The position numbers were made by a program, and so were the translations under genes. The notes under the pieces are model-generated. The model was not told where the DNA came from. It saw only the letters and a list, made by a program, of their open reading frames with translations, and searched no databases. Positions 1 to 12,120 of a stretch of 64,000 bases of DNA are shown piece after piece; the first letter of the stretch is position 1; each line of letters begins with the position of its first letter. This DNA comes from Phytohabitans flavus (GTDB lineage Bacteria > Actinomycetota > Actinomycetes > Mycobacteriales > Micromonosporaceae), in assembly GCF_011764545.1 (NCBI RefSeq), contig NZ_AP022870.1, forward strand, positions 1,162,001-1,226,000. The letters run 5' to 3'.

Positions 1-1
1 C

Positions 2-600
2 CTCGCCGCGCTCCTGCCGGTGGTGCGGGAGTGGCGGCGCCGGCACTCAGGGGTCGAGTTGCGGCTCACCGAGTTCGCGAGCCTGGACCGGTTGGTGGAG
101 GCGATGCGGGCTGGCGCCGCGGACGTCGCGGTGGCACCGCGCCCGGAGGGGTGGACCGGTCCACTGCGCGAGCTGGGTGTCGAGGAGTTCGTCGTGGTGC
201 TGCCGGCCGGAGAAGAGGGGCCGGGGCCAGGCCGCCGGCTGGACCTGCGGGCGTTGTCCAACCGGGCCTGGGTGCACTACGAGCCCGCCAACGGACTCTC
301 CACAGTGGTGGATGCGGCCTGCGCGGCGGCTGGCTTCGCCCCGCGGGTAGCGGTCCGTACCGCGCAGAGCAGCGCCGCCCCCGCCTCGCCGCCGCCGGCC
401 TGGGTCCGGCTCTCGTGCCGGCAAACCTGCTGAGTCCATCGGACCCGGGCACGATCGTGTTTCCCAGGCCGGCGGTGCGGCGGCCGGTTGCCGCGTTCAC
501 CCGGCACCGTCCGGACCCGCTCACGGCCGCCTTCATCGAGCTCGTGTCGCGATACCTGGTGGTCGTACCAGATCATCTGCCGCTACCGGGCGAGGCGTGA
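2..600 (+). CDS. LysR-family regulator, substrate-binding domain (5' truncated, one frameshift)
   Basis: The reading frame is open from the first base, so the N-terminal winged helix lies before the window. The visible part is a LysR effector-binding domain: 'HSGVELRLTEF' is the classic opening of the fold, and 'AGAADVAVAPRP' and 'ELGVEEFVVVLPAG' are its conserved strands. The frame breaks at a five-C run at 378-382. One extra C restores a continuous domain through 'LGPALVPANLL' and 'ELVSRYL', ending at 600. It probably controls a neighbour to the left, or the convergent oxidoreductase whose stop lies 13 bases away. Family assignment is firm; the effector is unknown. Confidence 0.75.
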   Translation, partial: RRAPAGGAGVAAPALRGRVAAHRVREPGPVGGGDAGWRRGRRGGTAPGGVDRSTARAGCRGVRRGAAGRRRGAGARPPAGPAGVVQPGLGALRARQRTLHSGGCGLRGGWLRPAGSGPYRAEQRRPRLAAAGLGPALVPANLLSPSDPGTIVFPRPAVRRPVAAFTRHRPDPLTAAFIELVSRYLVVVPDHLPLPGEA

Positions 601-612
601 GCGCTGGGGCGG

Positions 613-1608
613 TCAGGCGGCGACGCGGATGACGGACTTGCCGATGGCCGTCCGGTTGGCGATGCGGCTGATCGCGGTGGGGGCCTCGTCGAAGCCGAAC
701 ACGGTGCCCAGCGGCGTCCGGATCTCCTTGTGGGCGGCGAGGTCAGCCACGCGGTCCATCGCCGCGGCGTCCACGTTGAGCGAGGCGAAGGCCCCGCCCA
801 GCACGCCTACCAGCTTGGCGTTGCGGGTCAACAGGTCCATCGGGTCGATGGTCGGGAACGAGCCGCCCGCGTATCCGACGAGCATGAACCGGCCGCCGGG
901 TGCGAGGAGCTTGCTGGCCTGGACGCCGAGCTCGCCGCCGACCGGGTCGAAGACCGCGTCCACCCCTGCTCCGCCGGTCAGCCGCTGCACCTCGTCGGCG
1001 AACGCCCCGTGCGTGTAGTCGACCGCGTGGTCGGCGCCGATGGAGGCGCAGAAGGCCCGCTTCTCGGCGCTGCTCGCCGCGGCGATGACCGTCACCCCCA
1101 GGGCCTTTCCGAGCTGGACGGCGGCCGCGCCGGAGCCGCCCGCGGCACCGAGCACCAAGAGGGTCTCACCGGGTACGAGCGTGATGTTGTCGACCAGCGC
1201 GTGATGCGCCGTCTTGAACGAGATGAGGAAGCCGGCCGCCTCCTCGTCGGTCATGCCCGCGGGGATGGGCCGGGCGAAGAACTCCCAGACGTAGGAGTAC
1301 TCACTGAGCCCGCCGACACCCTCCAGGAACGGAGCGAAGCCCAGGATCCGGTCACCGACCGCGAACCGGGATCCCTCGGGCGCCGCCACCACTTCACCGG
1401 CCACCTCCTGGCCTGGTTCGGCCGGCAGCACGCTCGCGAACGGAAACGTGCCGGATGTGATGAGCACATCGGGGTACCCGAGACCCACCGCGCTGACCTT
1501 CACGAGAACCCGGCCGCTGGTGGGGGCGTCCCAGGTGGCATCGGTCAGCCGGAGTACGTCGCCTGGGGACCCGAAGTCGATCGCGCGCCAAGCCTTGCCA
1601 GAAAACAT
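613..1608 (-). CDS. Zinc-type alcohol dehydrogenase / quinone oxidoreductase family protein
   Basis: An intact 331-residue medium-chain dehydrogenase/reductase. The N-terminal GroES-like fold holds 'EPGQEVAGEVV' and 'VGDRILGF'. The nucleotide-binding motif 'LGAAGGSGAAAVQLGKALG' marks the Rossmann domain at about residues 150-170, followed by 'GADHAVDYT'. There are no structural-zinc cysteines, so it belongs with the zinc-free NADPH:quinone oxidoreductases. An AAGG-type ribosome site precedes the ATG. It lies downstream of two MarR genes on the same strand and may be their target. The substrate cannot be read from sequence. Confidence 0.85.
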   Translation of the reverse strand: MFSGKAWRAIDFGSPGDVLRLTDATWDAPTSGRVLVKVSAVGLGYPDVLITSGTFPFASVLPAEPGQEVAGEVVAAPEGSRFAVGDRILGFAPFLEGVGGLSEYSYVWEFFARPIPAGMTDEEAAGFLISFKTAHHALVDNITLVPGETLLVLGAAGGSGAAAVQLGKALGVTVIAAASSAEKRAFCASIGADHAVDYTHGAFADEVQRLTGGAGVDAVFDPVGGELGVQASKLLAPGGRFMLVGYAGGSFPTIDPMDLLTRNAKLVGVLGGAFASLNVDAAAMDRVADLAAHKEIRTPLGTVFGFDEAPTAISRIANRTAIGKSVIRVAA

Positions 1609-1711
1609 CCTGTGCCTTTCGGGTTTTGTCGGACCGGCGATGGAGCCTTCGCACGAGCGTGACGGCCCGACGTATGCGACGAGTCGACGCCGGATATACG
1701 CCGCGGCGTCG

Positions 1712-2095
1712 TCAGGGTTCGCAGCCCTGGATCACCCGCGCGTAGGCGTCCACCGCTTCGAAGTACACCTCTCGGCCGTGTGCCGTGATCTCGATGATGC
1801 GGACCTTCCGGTTCCCGGCCGTGAACAGCCGCCGTACGAGGCTGAAGTCCTCCAGGTGCTCGACGAGGAGGCGTAAGCCGGCGCGGGACGTCGGCGTGGG
1901 CAAGCTGAGCTGAAGGCTTGCCTCGGACAGTGGGGTCGCCGGTTGCTGGATCAGGCAGGCGAGCACATTGAACTGCGGCCGGGTGAGCCCGCAGACGCTG
2001 AGCAACGCCGCGTCCACCTGGGGAAGCAGTGCGGCGTCTACCCCCACCAGCAGGCGTAGCTGGCGGTCGCCCTCGTCAGCGCGTGCGGTAGCCAT
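1712..2095 (-). CDS. MarR-family transcriptional regulator
   Basis: 127 residues with the MarR winged-helix layout: 'GLTRPQFNVLACL' (helix before the reader), 'LPTPTSRAGLRLLVEHLEDFSLVRR' region (recognition helix) and 'RKVRIIEITAHGREVY' (wing plus C-terminal dimer helix). It starts 20 bases inside the 3' end of another MarR gene and is probably translationally coupled to it. About 100 bases separate its stop from the start of the quinone oxidoreductase, which could be regulated by it. Ligand unknown. Confidence 0.8.
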   Translation of the reverse strand: MATARADEGDRQLRLLVGVDAALLPQVDAALLSVCGLTRPQFNVLACLIQQPATPLSEASLQLSLPTPTSRAGLRLLVEHLEDFSLVRRLFTAGNRKVRIIEITAHGREVYFEAVDAYARVIQGCEP

Positions 2096-2513
2096 CGATG
2101 GCCAGCCATACCAGGTCGCGCAGCCTGTCCGCCTGCTCCGCGCTGAGCGTTGTGAGTACAGGCGAAACCTCGAAGATCAGTCTTGCTTCCCGCCGCCGCT
2201 GGAGTCCCAGGTCGGTCATCGCCAGGACCGCCGACTTCGAGCCGGGCAGCCGGTTGCTCCACACGACAAGGCCACCCTGCCGCATCGCGTTGATCACCAC
2301 GTCGAGACTCGACGGCTCGATGCCAAGTCGTTCGACGAGTTCCGAGCGAGTGAGGAGCAAGTCCGGATCCAGCCGTACGAGGGTCTGGGCCTCAGCGGGG
2401 GACAGGTCGATCTCCGCGAACGCTTGTTCCGCCTCGTGACGCATGAGCGCCACCAGAGCCGCCAGACCCAGGAGGAGCGACCGAGTCCCCGGCGCGCTGC
2501 CGTTCGCCGTCAT
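2076..2513 (-). CDS. MarR-family transcriptional regulator (second of a tandem pair)
   Basis: 145 residues starting at the ATG at 2513, which forms an ATGA overlap with the stop of the upstream membrane-protein gene. MarR features are 'LSPAEAQTLVRLDP', 'RSELVERLGIEPSSLDVVINAM' (helix-turn-helix) and 'SAVLAMTDLGLQRRREA' (wing and dimer helix). The two adjacent MarR proteins are clearly not recent duplicates. A longer upstream reading is possible but it would run through the membrane gene in the wrong frame, so the short start is preferred. Confidence 0.8.
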   Translation of the reverse strand: MTANGSAPGTRSLLLGLAALVALMRHEAEQAFAEIDLSPAEAQTLVRLDPDLLLTRSELVERLGIEPSSLDVVINAMRQGGLVVWSNRLPGSKSAVLAMTDLGLQRRREARLIFEVSPVLTTLSAEQADRLRDLVWLAIDGYRTR

Positions 2514-3265
2514 GCCAGCTGGGCGACGAGCGCCCCGACGAAGCCGAGGACGTATGCGATGCCGTAGTACCGCAGGATCGGCTGGCTCGGGCGACGCACG
2601 AGCAGGACGACGGTGAACGCCGCCACGGCCGCGACGACCCACAGGTCGAGGCCGATCTTCTCGAAGCCGAGGTTTGCCACGATTCCCGCGGCGATGAAGA
2701 GTGCGTTCAACACGAGCAGGGCATTGTCGACCCCGCTCGGCCGCCGGTCGTCGAGAAACACGATCTGGGTCAGGATGACCACCACGTTGATGACCATGAA
2801 GCCGACGAAGAACAGGTAGTGCGAGAACTCGTCGTCGTTGAAGGCGATGATCTCGCACTGCCGCCCGGTGTCACCGGCCGCGCAGAACCTGTTGTTCAGG
2901 TAGTTCGTTACCTCGTGCAGGCCGTACGAGGCGGAGTACAGGTAAGCACCGAGCTGGAAGACAAAACCCAGCCAGCGGTGGCCGGTACCGTCCCGCCGCG
3001 GCGAGTCGTACTCCAGCTGTCGCATCAGCAGGTAGAGCACCAACAGTGAGGCCCCGCCGAGGATGAGGTTGTTCAGGTCCACCCAGCGCAGGAACTCGTT
3101 GCTGGCCACGAATCCGGTCGTGGCGTCGCTCAGCCGGTTCACCGACACCAGAATGATGATCACGCTTTGTGCGCTGAGCAGTACGTGCATTCCCCTGCGC
3201 GCGGGGCGGCGGTGCGCGGGGGCGAGGTGGGTCCGTGGGTGCCCGCTCGCGGTCACGACGTTCAC
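2510..3265 (-). CDS. Multi-pass membrane protein of unknown function
   Basis: 251 residues, GTG start with a GGAGG site 7 bases upstream. I count about six hydrophobic segments: 'LLSAQSVIIILVSV', 'NNLILGGASLLVLYLLM', 'LGFVFQLGAYLYSASYGLHE', 'HYLFFVGFMVINVVVILTQIV', 'ALLVLNALFIAAGIVANLG' and the C-terminal pairs ending 'VLGFVGALVAQLA'. A lumenal or external loop holds two cysteines ('NRFCAAGDTGRQCE'). It is first in a three-gene overlapping unit with two MarR regulators, so it may be the transporter or sensor they serve. No family recognised. Confidence 0.7.
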   Translation of the reverse strand: MNVVTASGHPRTHLAPAHRRPARRGMHVLLSAQSVIIILVSVNRLSDATTGFVASNEFLRWVDLNNLILGGASLLVLYLLMRQLEYDSPRRDGTGHRWLGFVFQLGAYLYSASYGLHEVTNYLNNRFCAAGDTGRQCEIIAFNDDEFSHYLFFVGFMVINVVVILTQIVFLDDRRPSGVDNALLVLNALFIAAGIVANLGFEKIGLDLWVVAAVAAFTVVLLVRRPSQPILRYYGIAYVLGFVGALVAQLA

Positions 3266-3404
3266 TCGGGCGCCTCCAAGGCGTGGTCAGACGGAAACAG
3301 CGGCGATGAGCCAACAGTGAACAGATAGCCCATCGCCACCGACGTTCGATTGATAGGCGATAGACGGGCAGGTAGCCGGGGACTCCGCCGGCCAAGGCCG
3401 CCCG

Positions 3405-4390
3405 TCAGCAGTGGATCGCCGCGACCTTGGTGCTGAGCGGCAAGCCCTCCAGCTTGGTCCGCGAAGCGGGCGGAATAGCCACGTCGAAGGAACTGTACGT
3501 CCAGTGGGTACCGGACGGCAGCCGGAAGGACACCGGGCCGGGCTCGCCCGTCTGGCGTAGCGCCGAGAGAACGCATTTGCGGTCGGTGTTGTTGACAAAG
3601 GACCTCAGGTTGCCGTCCAAGGGAGTGCCCGAGGGGAACACGAGCCCTTCGAAGTCGCGGACGTTGAACGGCTGCTGCGCCAGGCTGTGGAAGACGAACG
3701 CCTGGCCGTTGAACTCGTTGTTCTGGTACCCGCAGACTTTGCCGTCAGCACACGCGAAGTCGGGGTCGATGTCCTGCCGGGGCTTGACCGGCCGGCCGGA
3801 GTCGTCGAGAAGGGGCTCGGCCTGACAGACGACCGAGGAGAAGACGTTGGTCAGCCTGAACCGGGAGAGGTCCGACTCCTTGGTCCGGGGGAACAGCTGG
3901 AAGCCACCGACGTTCTCCCACGGCACCCCGGACTGGGTGTCCACGTCCGCCATGGCGGGATTGCCGTCCTGGCTGTTCGCGGTGAAGAGGCAGGCGAGGT
4001 CGGACCGGTTGCGGATCGAGACGATCCGGTCGTTGACCAGCTCGCCGTTGGGAAAAGTGTGCACGGTGAGATCCGTGAAGGTTACCGGCCTCGACCCTTC
4101 CAGCAGGACGTACTTCTCCGCGCTGAAGTTGGGTCCGGAGAAGACGCAGACCTGGCCCTTGTCGCAGTCTCCAGTGGGGTCTTCGGGGTTTGCGTCCAGG
4201 TCTTCGGGCAGGTCCAAGTCGAATGCGGTGTCAACTGCGGGGCCGCCGGGGCGGCGCCCACAGCGACCGGAGCGCCTGGCTCGGCGCTGGGCGTGACGCC
4301 CGACGGTGCTGGATCCGCGCTACACGCGGCCAGCGAACCGGCGGCGAGCCAGATCGCCACGAGTGACCCGACAAAAGTCAGCTTGCGCAA
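3405..4390 (-). CDS. Lipoprotein with two peptidase-inhibitor I36 / beta-gamma-crystallin-like repeats (one frameshift)
   Basis: The TTG start at 4390 follows an AGGAAGGA site. The signal peptide ends in a lipobox, '[10 protein letters not shown]', which predicts a lipid-anchored surface protein. The frame breaks in a G run at 4239-4242; one extra base joins '[10 protein letters not shown]' to '[12 protein letters not shown]'. The mature part has two similar halves, each opening with a short Cys-bounded strand ('[15 protein letters not shown]' and '[16 protein letters not shown]') and ending with '[12 protein letters not shown]' or '[11 protein letters not shown]', as in I36/crystallin-like folds. 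A paralogue sits at 27759-28741. Inhibitory activity is an inference from the fold only. Confidence 0.7.
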
Positions 4391-4471
4391 CGTCGTTCCT
4401 TCCTGTGGTACCAACCAGATGGCTGGCACCCCAGGGACGTGCGGACTTCCGGGACAGTTCAACGAGTGCGC

Positions 4472-6312
<1,841 letters not shown>

Positions 6313-6535
6313 GCTGTGACCGTCCCTTCGTATTCACTTGATCTCGCGCCGCCGTCTCTTTGCACGACGAGTCGAAAGAAATTGAAGACTCGTCACATCG
6401 ACGTCCGATCGACGGCGAGGTCACGCCCATCGCGTAGAGCTGATGTCCATCCGCTGTCGATCCCGCGAGGGCAGAATGCTCGCGTCCGGAACGGCCGTCC
6501 ACTGTGGGCGCTCAATCGTCGAGAACGAGGACCTA

Positions 6536-7069
6536 GTGGTGGCGGCGACTAATGTGGACGGACCCGCCGGCGGGCAGCGGCGGGTGGCGGTGTCGTTGGT
6601 TGTCGGCATCGCGTCGTCGCTGGCCGAGCGCCAGGCGCTCGCGCAGTTGCTGGGTGACTCCGAGGCCTTGCTCATCGTGGCGAGCGTGGAGGCCGCCAGG
6701 GAGCTTCTCGAGGCGACCGGAAGGCTGCCCGCGGCGGCGGGTGGACTTGTGGACTCCCGCACGGCCGCGGTCGCGGCACCGATCCCGGAGCTGAACATCG
6801 ACCCCGACCGGCGGATGCTCCAGTGGCTGGAACGCGAGGTCCCCCTGACCCGGCTGGAGCACGACGTGCTAACCCGCCTGCTGGGGGCGCCGGGACGGAT
6901 CTGGACCTACGAGCGGCTGCATCTCGAGGTCTGGGGCGAGGAGTACGCCGGTCGCGGCTCGGACGTGCACTCGGTGGTGCGACGGCTGCGGCACAAGCTG
7001 AACCAGGTGGGAGCGGCGGCCACCGTCGACGTCATACGCGGTGTCGGGCTGCGGCTCGTGGGGCGGTGA
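6536..7069 (+). CDS. Winged-helix (OmpR/PhoB-type effector domain) regulatory protein
   Basis: About 177 residues from the GTG at 6536, which has a GAGG site 5-8 bases upstream; the frame is open to 6443. The C-terminal half is a clear OmpR-type trans-reg domain: 'VPLTRLEHDVLTRLLGAPG', 'WTYERLHLEVWGEEY' and 'VHSVVRRLRHKLNQVGA...IRGVGLRLV'. The N-terminal ~90 residues are not a canonical receiver, as no phosphorylatable Asp pattern is present. It therefore looks like an orphan regulator without phosphotransfer. It is divergent from the amine oxidase gene, its likely target. Confidence 0.7.
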   Translation: MVAATNVDGPAGGQRRVAVSLVVGIASSLAERQALAQLLGDSEALLIVASVEAARELLEATGRLPAAAGGLVDSRTAAVAAPIPELNIDPDRRMLQWLEREVPLTRLEHDVLTRLLGAPGRIWTYERLHLEVWGEEYAGRGSDVHSVVRRLRHKLNQVGAAATVDVIRGVGLRLVGR

Positions 7070-7083
7070 TCCGGCCAAGCCGG

Positions 7084-7114
7084 CGGCCCCGCCCGGTGGA
7101 TCCGGACGGGGCCG
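7084..7114. terminator. GC-rich hairpin between convergent genes
   Basis: A 13-base arm at 7084-7096 pairs with 7102-7114 with one mismatch and a 5-base loop. It lies between the stops of the winged-helix gene (+) and the giant subtilase (-), as expected for a bidirectional terminator. No long T tract, which is common in actinomycetes. Confidence 0.6.
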
Positions 7115-7138
7115 TGTTCGGCTAGTCGCTGCGGGACG

Positions 7139-10100
7139 TCAACAGCGGGTCGGCGACAGTGTGAAGTCCTCCACGGTGGGCGCGCTGGTGCTGACCCTCA
7201 CCTGCCGGGTCTGGGGTTTCCAGCCGTCCTTGGCGACGATCAGCGTGAGCGGGTTGTTGCGCCGGTCGATCCATTGGGCGTATCCGCCCTGGGCGTCGGT
7301 GGAGAAGGTCCACGACATAGCCCAGGAGTCGACCTGTACGGTGGCACCCCGCAATGGCACGCTGGTGCCGCCGCATTGGGCTCCGGTGACGGTACCGCTC
7401 AGCTTGGCCCAGGTGGACGGCGGCTGCACCTCCATCGTCGCCTGGAACGACGGCGCCTGGTACGGCGTGTCCTCCGTGAACTTGATCGGGGCCGTGTACG
7501 TGCCTGGCTGGTCGACGGTTGCGGTCATCGTCGCGGTGACCGTGACCTTCTCCCCGGGGGCCAATGTGAAGGCTGTCTTGTCGAGGCTCAGCCAGCCGAC
7601 ATCGACGTTACCGTCGTCGCAGTCGCCGAACGTGGGGAGCACCTCGGCGGCCGTGATGGCGTTGAAGGCGCCGGCGGAACCTCCGATCTTGTAGAACCCG
7701 CAGGCCGCGCCGCCGCGGTACAGGGGGTGTTGGCGTTGGGCAGGGCGGACCAGCTGTTGCCGGCGGGGTCGTAGGCGAAGGCCCGGTTGGTCACGGCCCC
7801 ACCCTGCTGGCCGCCGGCCACCACCAGCTTGCCGTTCGCGACCGCGAACGAGCTCGCCCAGTGGTCCGCGGGGGCGTCGGCGATCGCGCTCCACTCGCCG
7901 GTGGCCGGGTCGAAGGCGAAGCCGCCCTTCTGCCCGCTGTTCCCGTCGTTGCCCCCGCTGCAGTAGACGATGCCCTCGATCCCGCCGCAGGAGGCGAAAG
8001 CGATCTGCCTCGGGTAGCCGGCCAGCCGCTCCCACGTGTTGGTGGCGAGGTCGTAGCGGACGACGTCCGTGGACATCGGCACGCAGCCCGAGGTCGTGCA
8101 GCCGCCGACGGCGTACAGGTAGCCGTCGACCACAGCCTGACCGGCGGCTGACCGTGGCGCGGGATTGTCGGCCAGCTTCGACCAGGTGTCCCCGTCTGGG
8201 TCGTACGACCAGGTGCTGCCGTCCGGCCCGTCCTCGGCCCAGCCGCCCGTCGCGATGATCTTCCCGTCGACGACGCCCACGGTCATGGCGTTGCGCGCCT
8301 CGGGAAGGTCGGCGATCGGCGCCCAGCTGAGCGTTACCGGGTCGTAGACGTAGTTTTTCCTACTCGAGCCGAAGCCATCGCCGCCGACGATCGAGTACAC
8401 CTTGCCGTCCAGGTACACGACCCTGTTGTCCATGGTCGCTGAGGGATAGTCCGCGATATCCGTCCACGGCGCGGCCTGCGGGCCGGCGTCGAGCGGTCCG
8501 GCAGCGGACCTCTGGGCGGCACGTGCGGCGAACGACGTGGGTACGGTGAGCCGCTGTTCCGGCGCGCCGGCGGAGTCGAGCACCTGTGCGCTGGAGATCC
8601 GCGACCCGTCGGCACGCAGTATCTGGAAATCGCCCTCCCGTTCGACGAGGGTGGCCTGCGCCGGGGCGCTGCCGGTGTTGGTCACCGTGAACGTCTTGGC
8701 GACCTTGCCGGTCGGCATCCGGACCTTGCCGCTGACCGTGCCCGGCTGGACGGTGAGCTGCCCCGCGGGCAGTTGGAACGTCGCCGCGGTGGTCCCGTCC
8801 GCCTCGACCTCGACCGGCTTGGCGTCCGCGGCATATTGCTTCGCCGTGGCCTTGAACTCGTGCGTGCCGCCCAGTGAGGAGAACATCCAGAAGAAGCCGT
8901 CTTCGAGACCGGGGTCCTCGGGTGTCGCGGCGCTGGTGGCCCGCTCCGCCGGACGGTCGCCGCTGACGACCGTGGCGCCGTTGACGTAGCCGCCGGTGTT
9001 CTTGTCCCGGACGTGGCCGAGCACAAGTCCGCCGTCGACCGGTCCGCAGCTGAAATCGGTACCGACCAGCACGTTGTCGACCTGCCACCACCAGGCGTAG
9101 CTTGCCTCGTGGTAGTGGAACCGCACCCGTACCTTGTCCTTGCCCGCGGCCTGCGGAATCGGTACCTCGGTCACCGTCGGCCCGGGCACGTCCGCGTCCT
9201 GCTGCCGCAGCACGGTGGTCCAGGTGGCTCCGCCATCGGTACTCAGATCCACATCGGACAGATCGACCACGTGCCAGTTCAGGTCCTGGTTGAAGCGGAT
9301 CACCGGCGCGGCGACGTCGGTGAGGTCGATGAGCGGGCTGACCAGCGAGGTGTCCTGGCGGCCGGTGGAGCCGTAGCGGTCGCTGTCGACCACGGCGAAA
9401 CCGCCGGCGCCGCCGGTCCGGTTGCCGTGCTGGCCGTCATCGGTGAACGTCCACACCTGCTCCGTGCCGGCGTGGTCGACGACCGTCCAGCCGGCCGGTG
9501 TCGCGGTGGTGTCGAAGGTTTCGTACAGCCCGTCGGAGGCCCACCCGTATCCAGGCGTGCCGGTGCAGGACTCGGCCTCGGTCGGGAGTGCGAAGTTGCT
9601 GACGACGTTGCGGGTACCGGTGGTGACGTCCTTGGTGACCGGCAGGTAGCCCGGGTACTGCGGCTCGACCCGCACCGTGTAGGTCGTCCCCACTGGTAGG
9701 GCCAGGCTGTAGCGGCCGTTGGCGGGCGTGGTGTAGTCCACGGCACCTGGCACTCCCACCACGCTCACCTTGGCGTAGAGCGGCCAGCCGTGCTCTCCGC
9801 CGTCGGTGACCGCGCCGCTGAGCGTGACCCTCGGTATCGGCGACAGCGCCACATCGACCGTCGCGGTGGTGTCCACCGTTACCGTGGCGGTCACGGTCCT
9901 GCTCTGGTACCCGAAGGTCGCCACCGTGACCTCGTAGTCGCCGGCGAGCATCGCCGAGGAGTACTTGCCGTCGCCGCCGGTGGTCAGCTGGCGCTGCACC
10001 GGGCCGCTGACCGAGACCGTGGCGCCGGCCACCGGTGCGCCGGTCGCCGCGTCGGTCACCGTACCGGCGAGGATGCCCGTGTCGCCCACTGGGGCGGCGT

Positions 10101-11529
10101 CGAGCAGGGCGAGCGCGTCCAGCCGGCCCTCGCCGTAGACGTTGTTGTCACCTTCGGTGCCGCCGCATGAGCCGTCAGCCTGGTCGACGGCAGTGCCATC
10201 CAGCAGCGCGCGCGTGCCCGCGATGTCACCGACCAGGGTCGGGGCCGCCGACCAGAGCAGCGCGATCGCGCCCACGAGGTGCGGCGCGGCCATGGAGGTG
10301 CCGTTCGCGCTCCGGTAGCCGTCGCCCGGCACGCTCGAACGTACGTCCACACCAGGCGCGGAGAGATTGGGCTTGGTCTCGCCGTTCTGGCCCGCGCCGC
10401 GGCCGGAGAAGCCAGCGACGGTGTTGGCGGCGTCGTATGCGCCGACCGAGTAGTTGCTGACCAGGCTGCCCGGCGACCCGCTGGTCTGGCAGCCAGGGCC
10501 CGAGTTGCCGTTCGACCAGACCCCGAAGATGCCGGACGCGGCCCATGCCAGGGTCACGTCCTCCATGAACGGGTTGTTGGACGGACTGTCCGAGCCCCAG
10601 GAGTTGTTGATGATGTTCGGGCGCTTGCTGGCGTCCGGGTGCTGGCCGGCCAGGTCGGTCGGCTCGAGCATCCACTGGCCGGAGGAGATGAGCGCCTCGT
10701 CGCTGGGACAGCAGCCGTTCGCGACGATCCACTTCGCCCCGGGCGCGACGCCGATCTGGTTCGCGCCGTCAGCGCCCGCCATCGTGCCCATCGTGTGGGT
10801 GCCGTGCCCGTCCAGGTCGCAGGGGGCAGCGCCGCAGGCGCCCGCGGCGTCGAACCAGTTGTAGTCGTGGCTGAAGGTGCCGTTGCCGTTGTTGCCCCGG
10901 TAGGAGCTGACCAGCGCCGGATGGTCGAACTGGACCCCGGTGTCGATGCTGGCGACGGTGATGCCCTCGCCTCTGACGCCGTACTTGGACCAGACCGCAT
11001 CGGCGTTGATGTTGGCGATGCCCCACTCGACGGCGTCGACCGTCGCCCTTTCCGCGCCTTCGGTGAGCTTCGGCTGCGTATAGGTGACCGGTGCGTACAG
11101 CCCTTCCACCTCGCCGCGAGCGGCCAGCTTCTGCGCCGTTGCCTGGGAGCCGCCGCTGACCTTGATGGCGTTGGTGGCCCAGAAGCTCTGGTACCGAAGT
11201 CCAACGGCGTCGAGCTCGGCGCGTATCGCGGCCTGGCTTTGCGCGGCGGTCTTCCGCAGGGCGGCGGCGACCGCGGCGCCGCGTGCGGCCCAGTCCTTGA
11301 CGGCGCTCGCCTGGCTCAGATCGGCCCGGGGCTTGAAGTGGATCCAGAAGTCCGACTCGCCCTTGGCCTGAAACCGCTCGACCAGCTCGGGGCGGATCTT
11401 CGCGGTATCGCCTGCGGCGGCTGCCGCCCCTGACCCGGGTACGGTCACGGCGGCCAACGCGACGGCTATCGCCGCGCCGGCGCTCACCAGGGATCTGGCG
11501 AGGCGCCGTCGTTGGACACTTCTCGACAT
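7139..11529 (-). CDS. Very large secreted subtilase (S8) with Ig-like, jelly-roll and Kelch domains (one frameshift)
   Basis: About 1,463 residues from the ATG at 11529, which has an AAGGAGG site. A Sec signal peptide is followed by a propeptide of about 110 residues and an S8 domain with an intact triad: D196 in 'SIDTGVQFDHP', H242 in 'DGHGTHTMG' and S412 in 'NGTSMAAPH'. Next come two carboxypeptidase-regulatory-like beta domains, an MAM/jelly-roll-like segment, another beta domain, a Kelch propeller of about six blades ('MTVGVVDGKIIATGG', 'GQAVVDGYLYAVGG'), an Ig-like stretch and a last beta domain. The frame breaks in a five-G run at 7723-7727, inside the final Kelch blade. Likely an extracellular degradative protease; substrate unknown. 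Confidence 0.9.
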
Positions 11530-11783
11530 TCGGTGCTGCCTCCTTCGCTTGGGCCAGGGCATGTCTGGCCACAGTGGAGGGAGCAGGAAACCGCGTCCGC
11601 GGCTGTCCATACTCCGGGCCTCGTGCGGGTTACGCCGGAGGCCCGGATCGGACACTAAAGATCGAGAACGGTAGTCCTCAAGATCGCTGCATGAGCAATT
11701 CGTGACCAACACACGGCAACGAAATCACCAATATCGCGGCAAGCGCGTCAGCCTGGGTACAACGGGCCCGGGCTGCGCGGACG

Positions 11784-11924
11784 TCAGGACCAGCGACCCG
11801 GAACGTAGTCGCTCAGATGGCGGCGCTCGCGGCGTCGGGTGCGCATCGGGATCCTCGCCATGCGGGAGAGCCGCGTGGACATGTACCACGCGCCCTTCGC
11901 GATCAGGCGAACGATTGTGACCAT
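11784..11924 (-). CDS. Putative 46-residue basic small protein
   Basis: A short ATG-start frame with a GAGGAG site 7 bases upstream. The product begins 'MVTIVRLIAKGAWYMSTRL' and is followed by an Arg-rich stretch ('RMRTRRRERRHLSDYVPGRW' region), with net charge strongly positive. It could be a small membrane-surface or nucleic-acid-binding protein; no family recognised. The flanks 11530-11783 and 11925-12120 contain nothing else I can support. Confidence 0.35.
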   Translation of the reverse strand: MVTIVRLIAKGAWYMSTRLSRMARIPMRTRRRERRHLSDYVPGRWS

Positions 11925-12120
11925 CACACTGCTCCTCATCCACGGTCCGGGCATACCCTCGCCAGTGAACGATCGCGTGCTACACAGCCGTTCGACGGCG
12001 GATGGACGTACCGTCTAGGAGCTTTGGAGTCAGTGCCTCAGGTCCTGGATAGAGATTCAAAAGCAAGGAGATTGAGCTACCGCGACGTTCGTCGTGGTCC
12101 AGACCGTCGCTCCCGCGGCC

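Noticed and set aside
7723..7727. Programmed ribosomal frameshifting at the frame breaks
   Set aside because: There is no slippery heptamer, stem or shared context; breaks occur in unrelated genes and all have the same direction, which fits base-calling error better.
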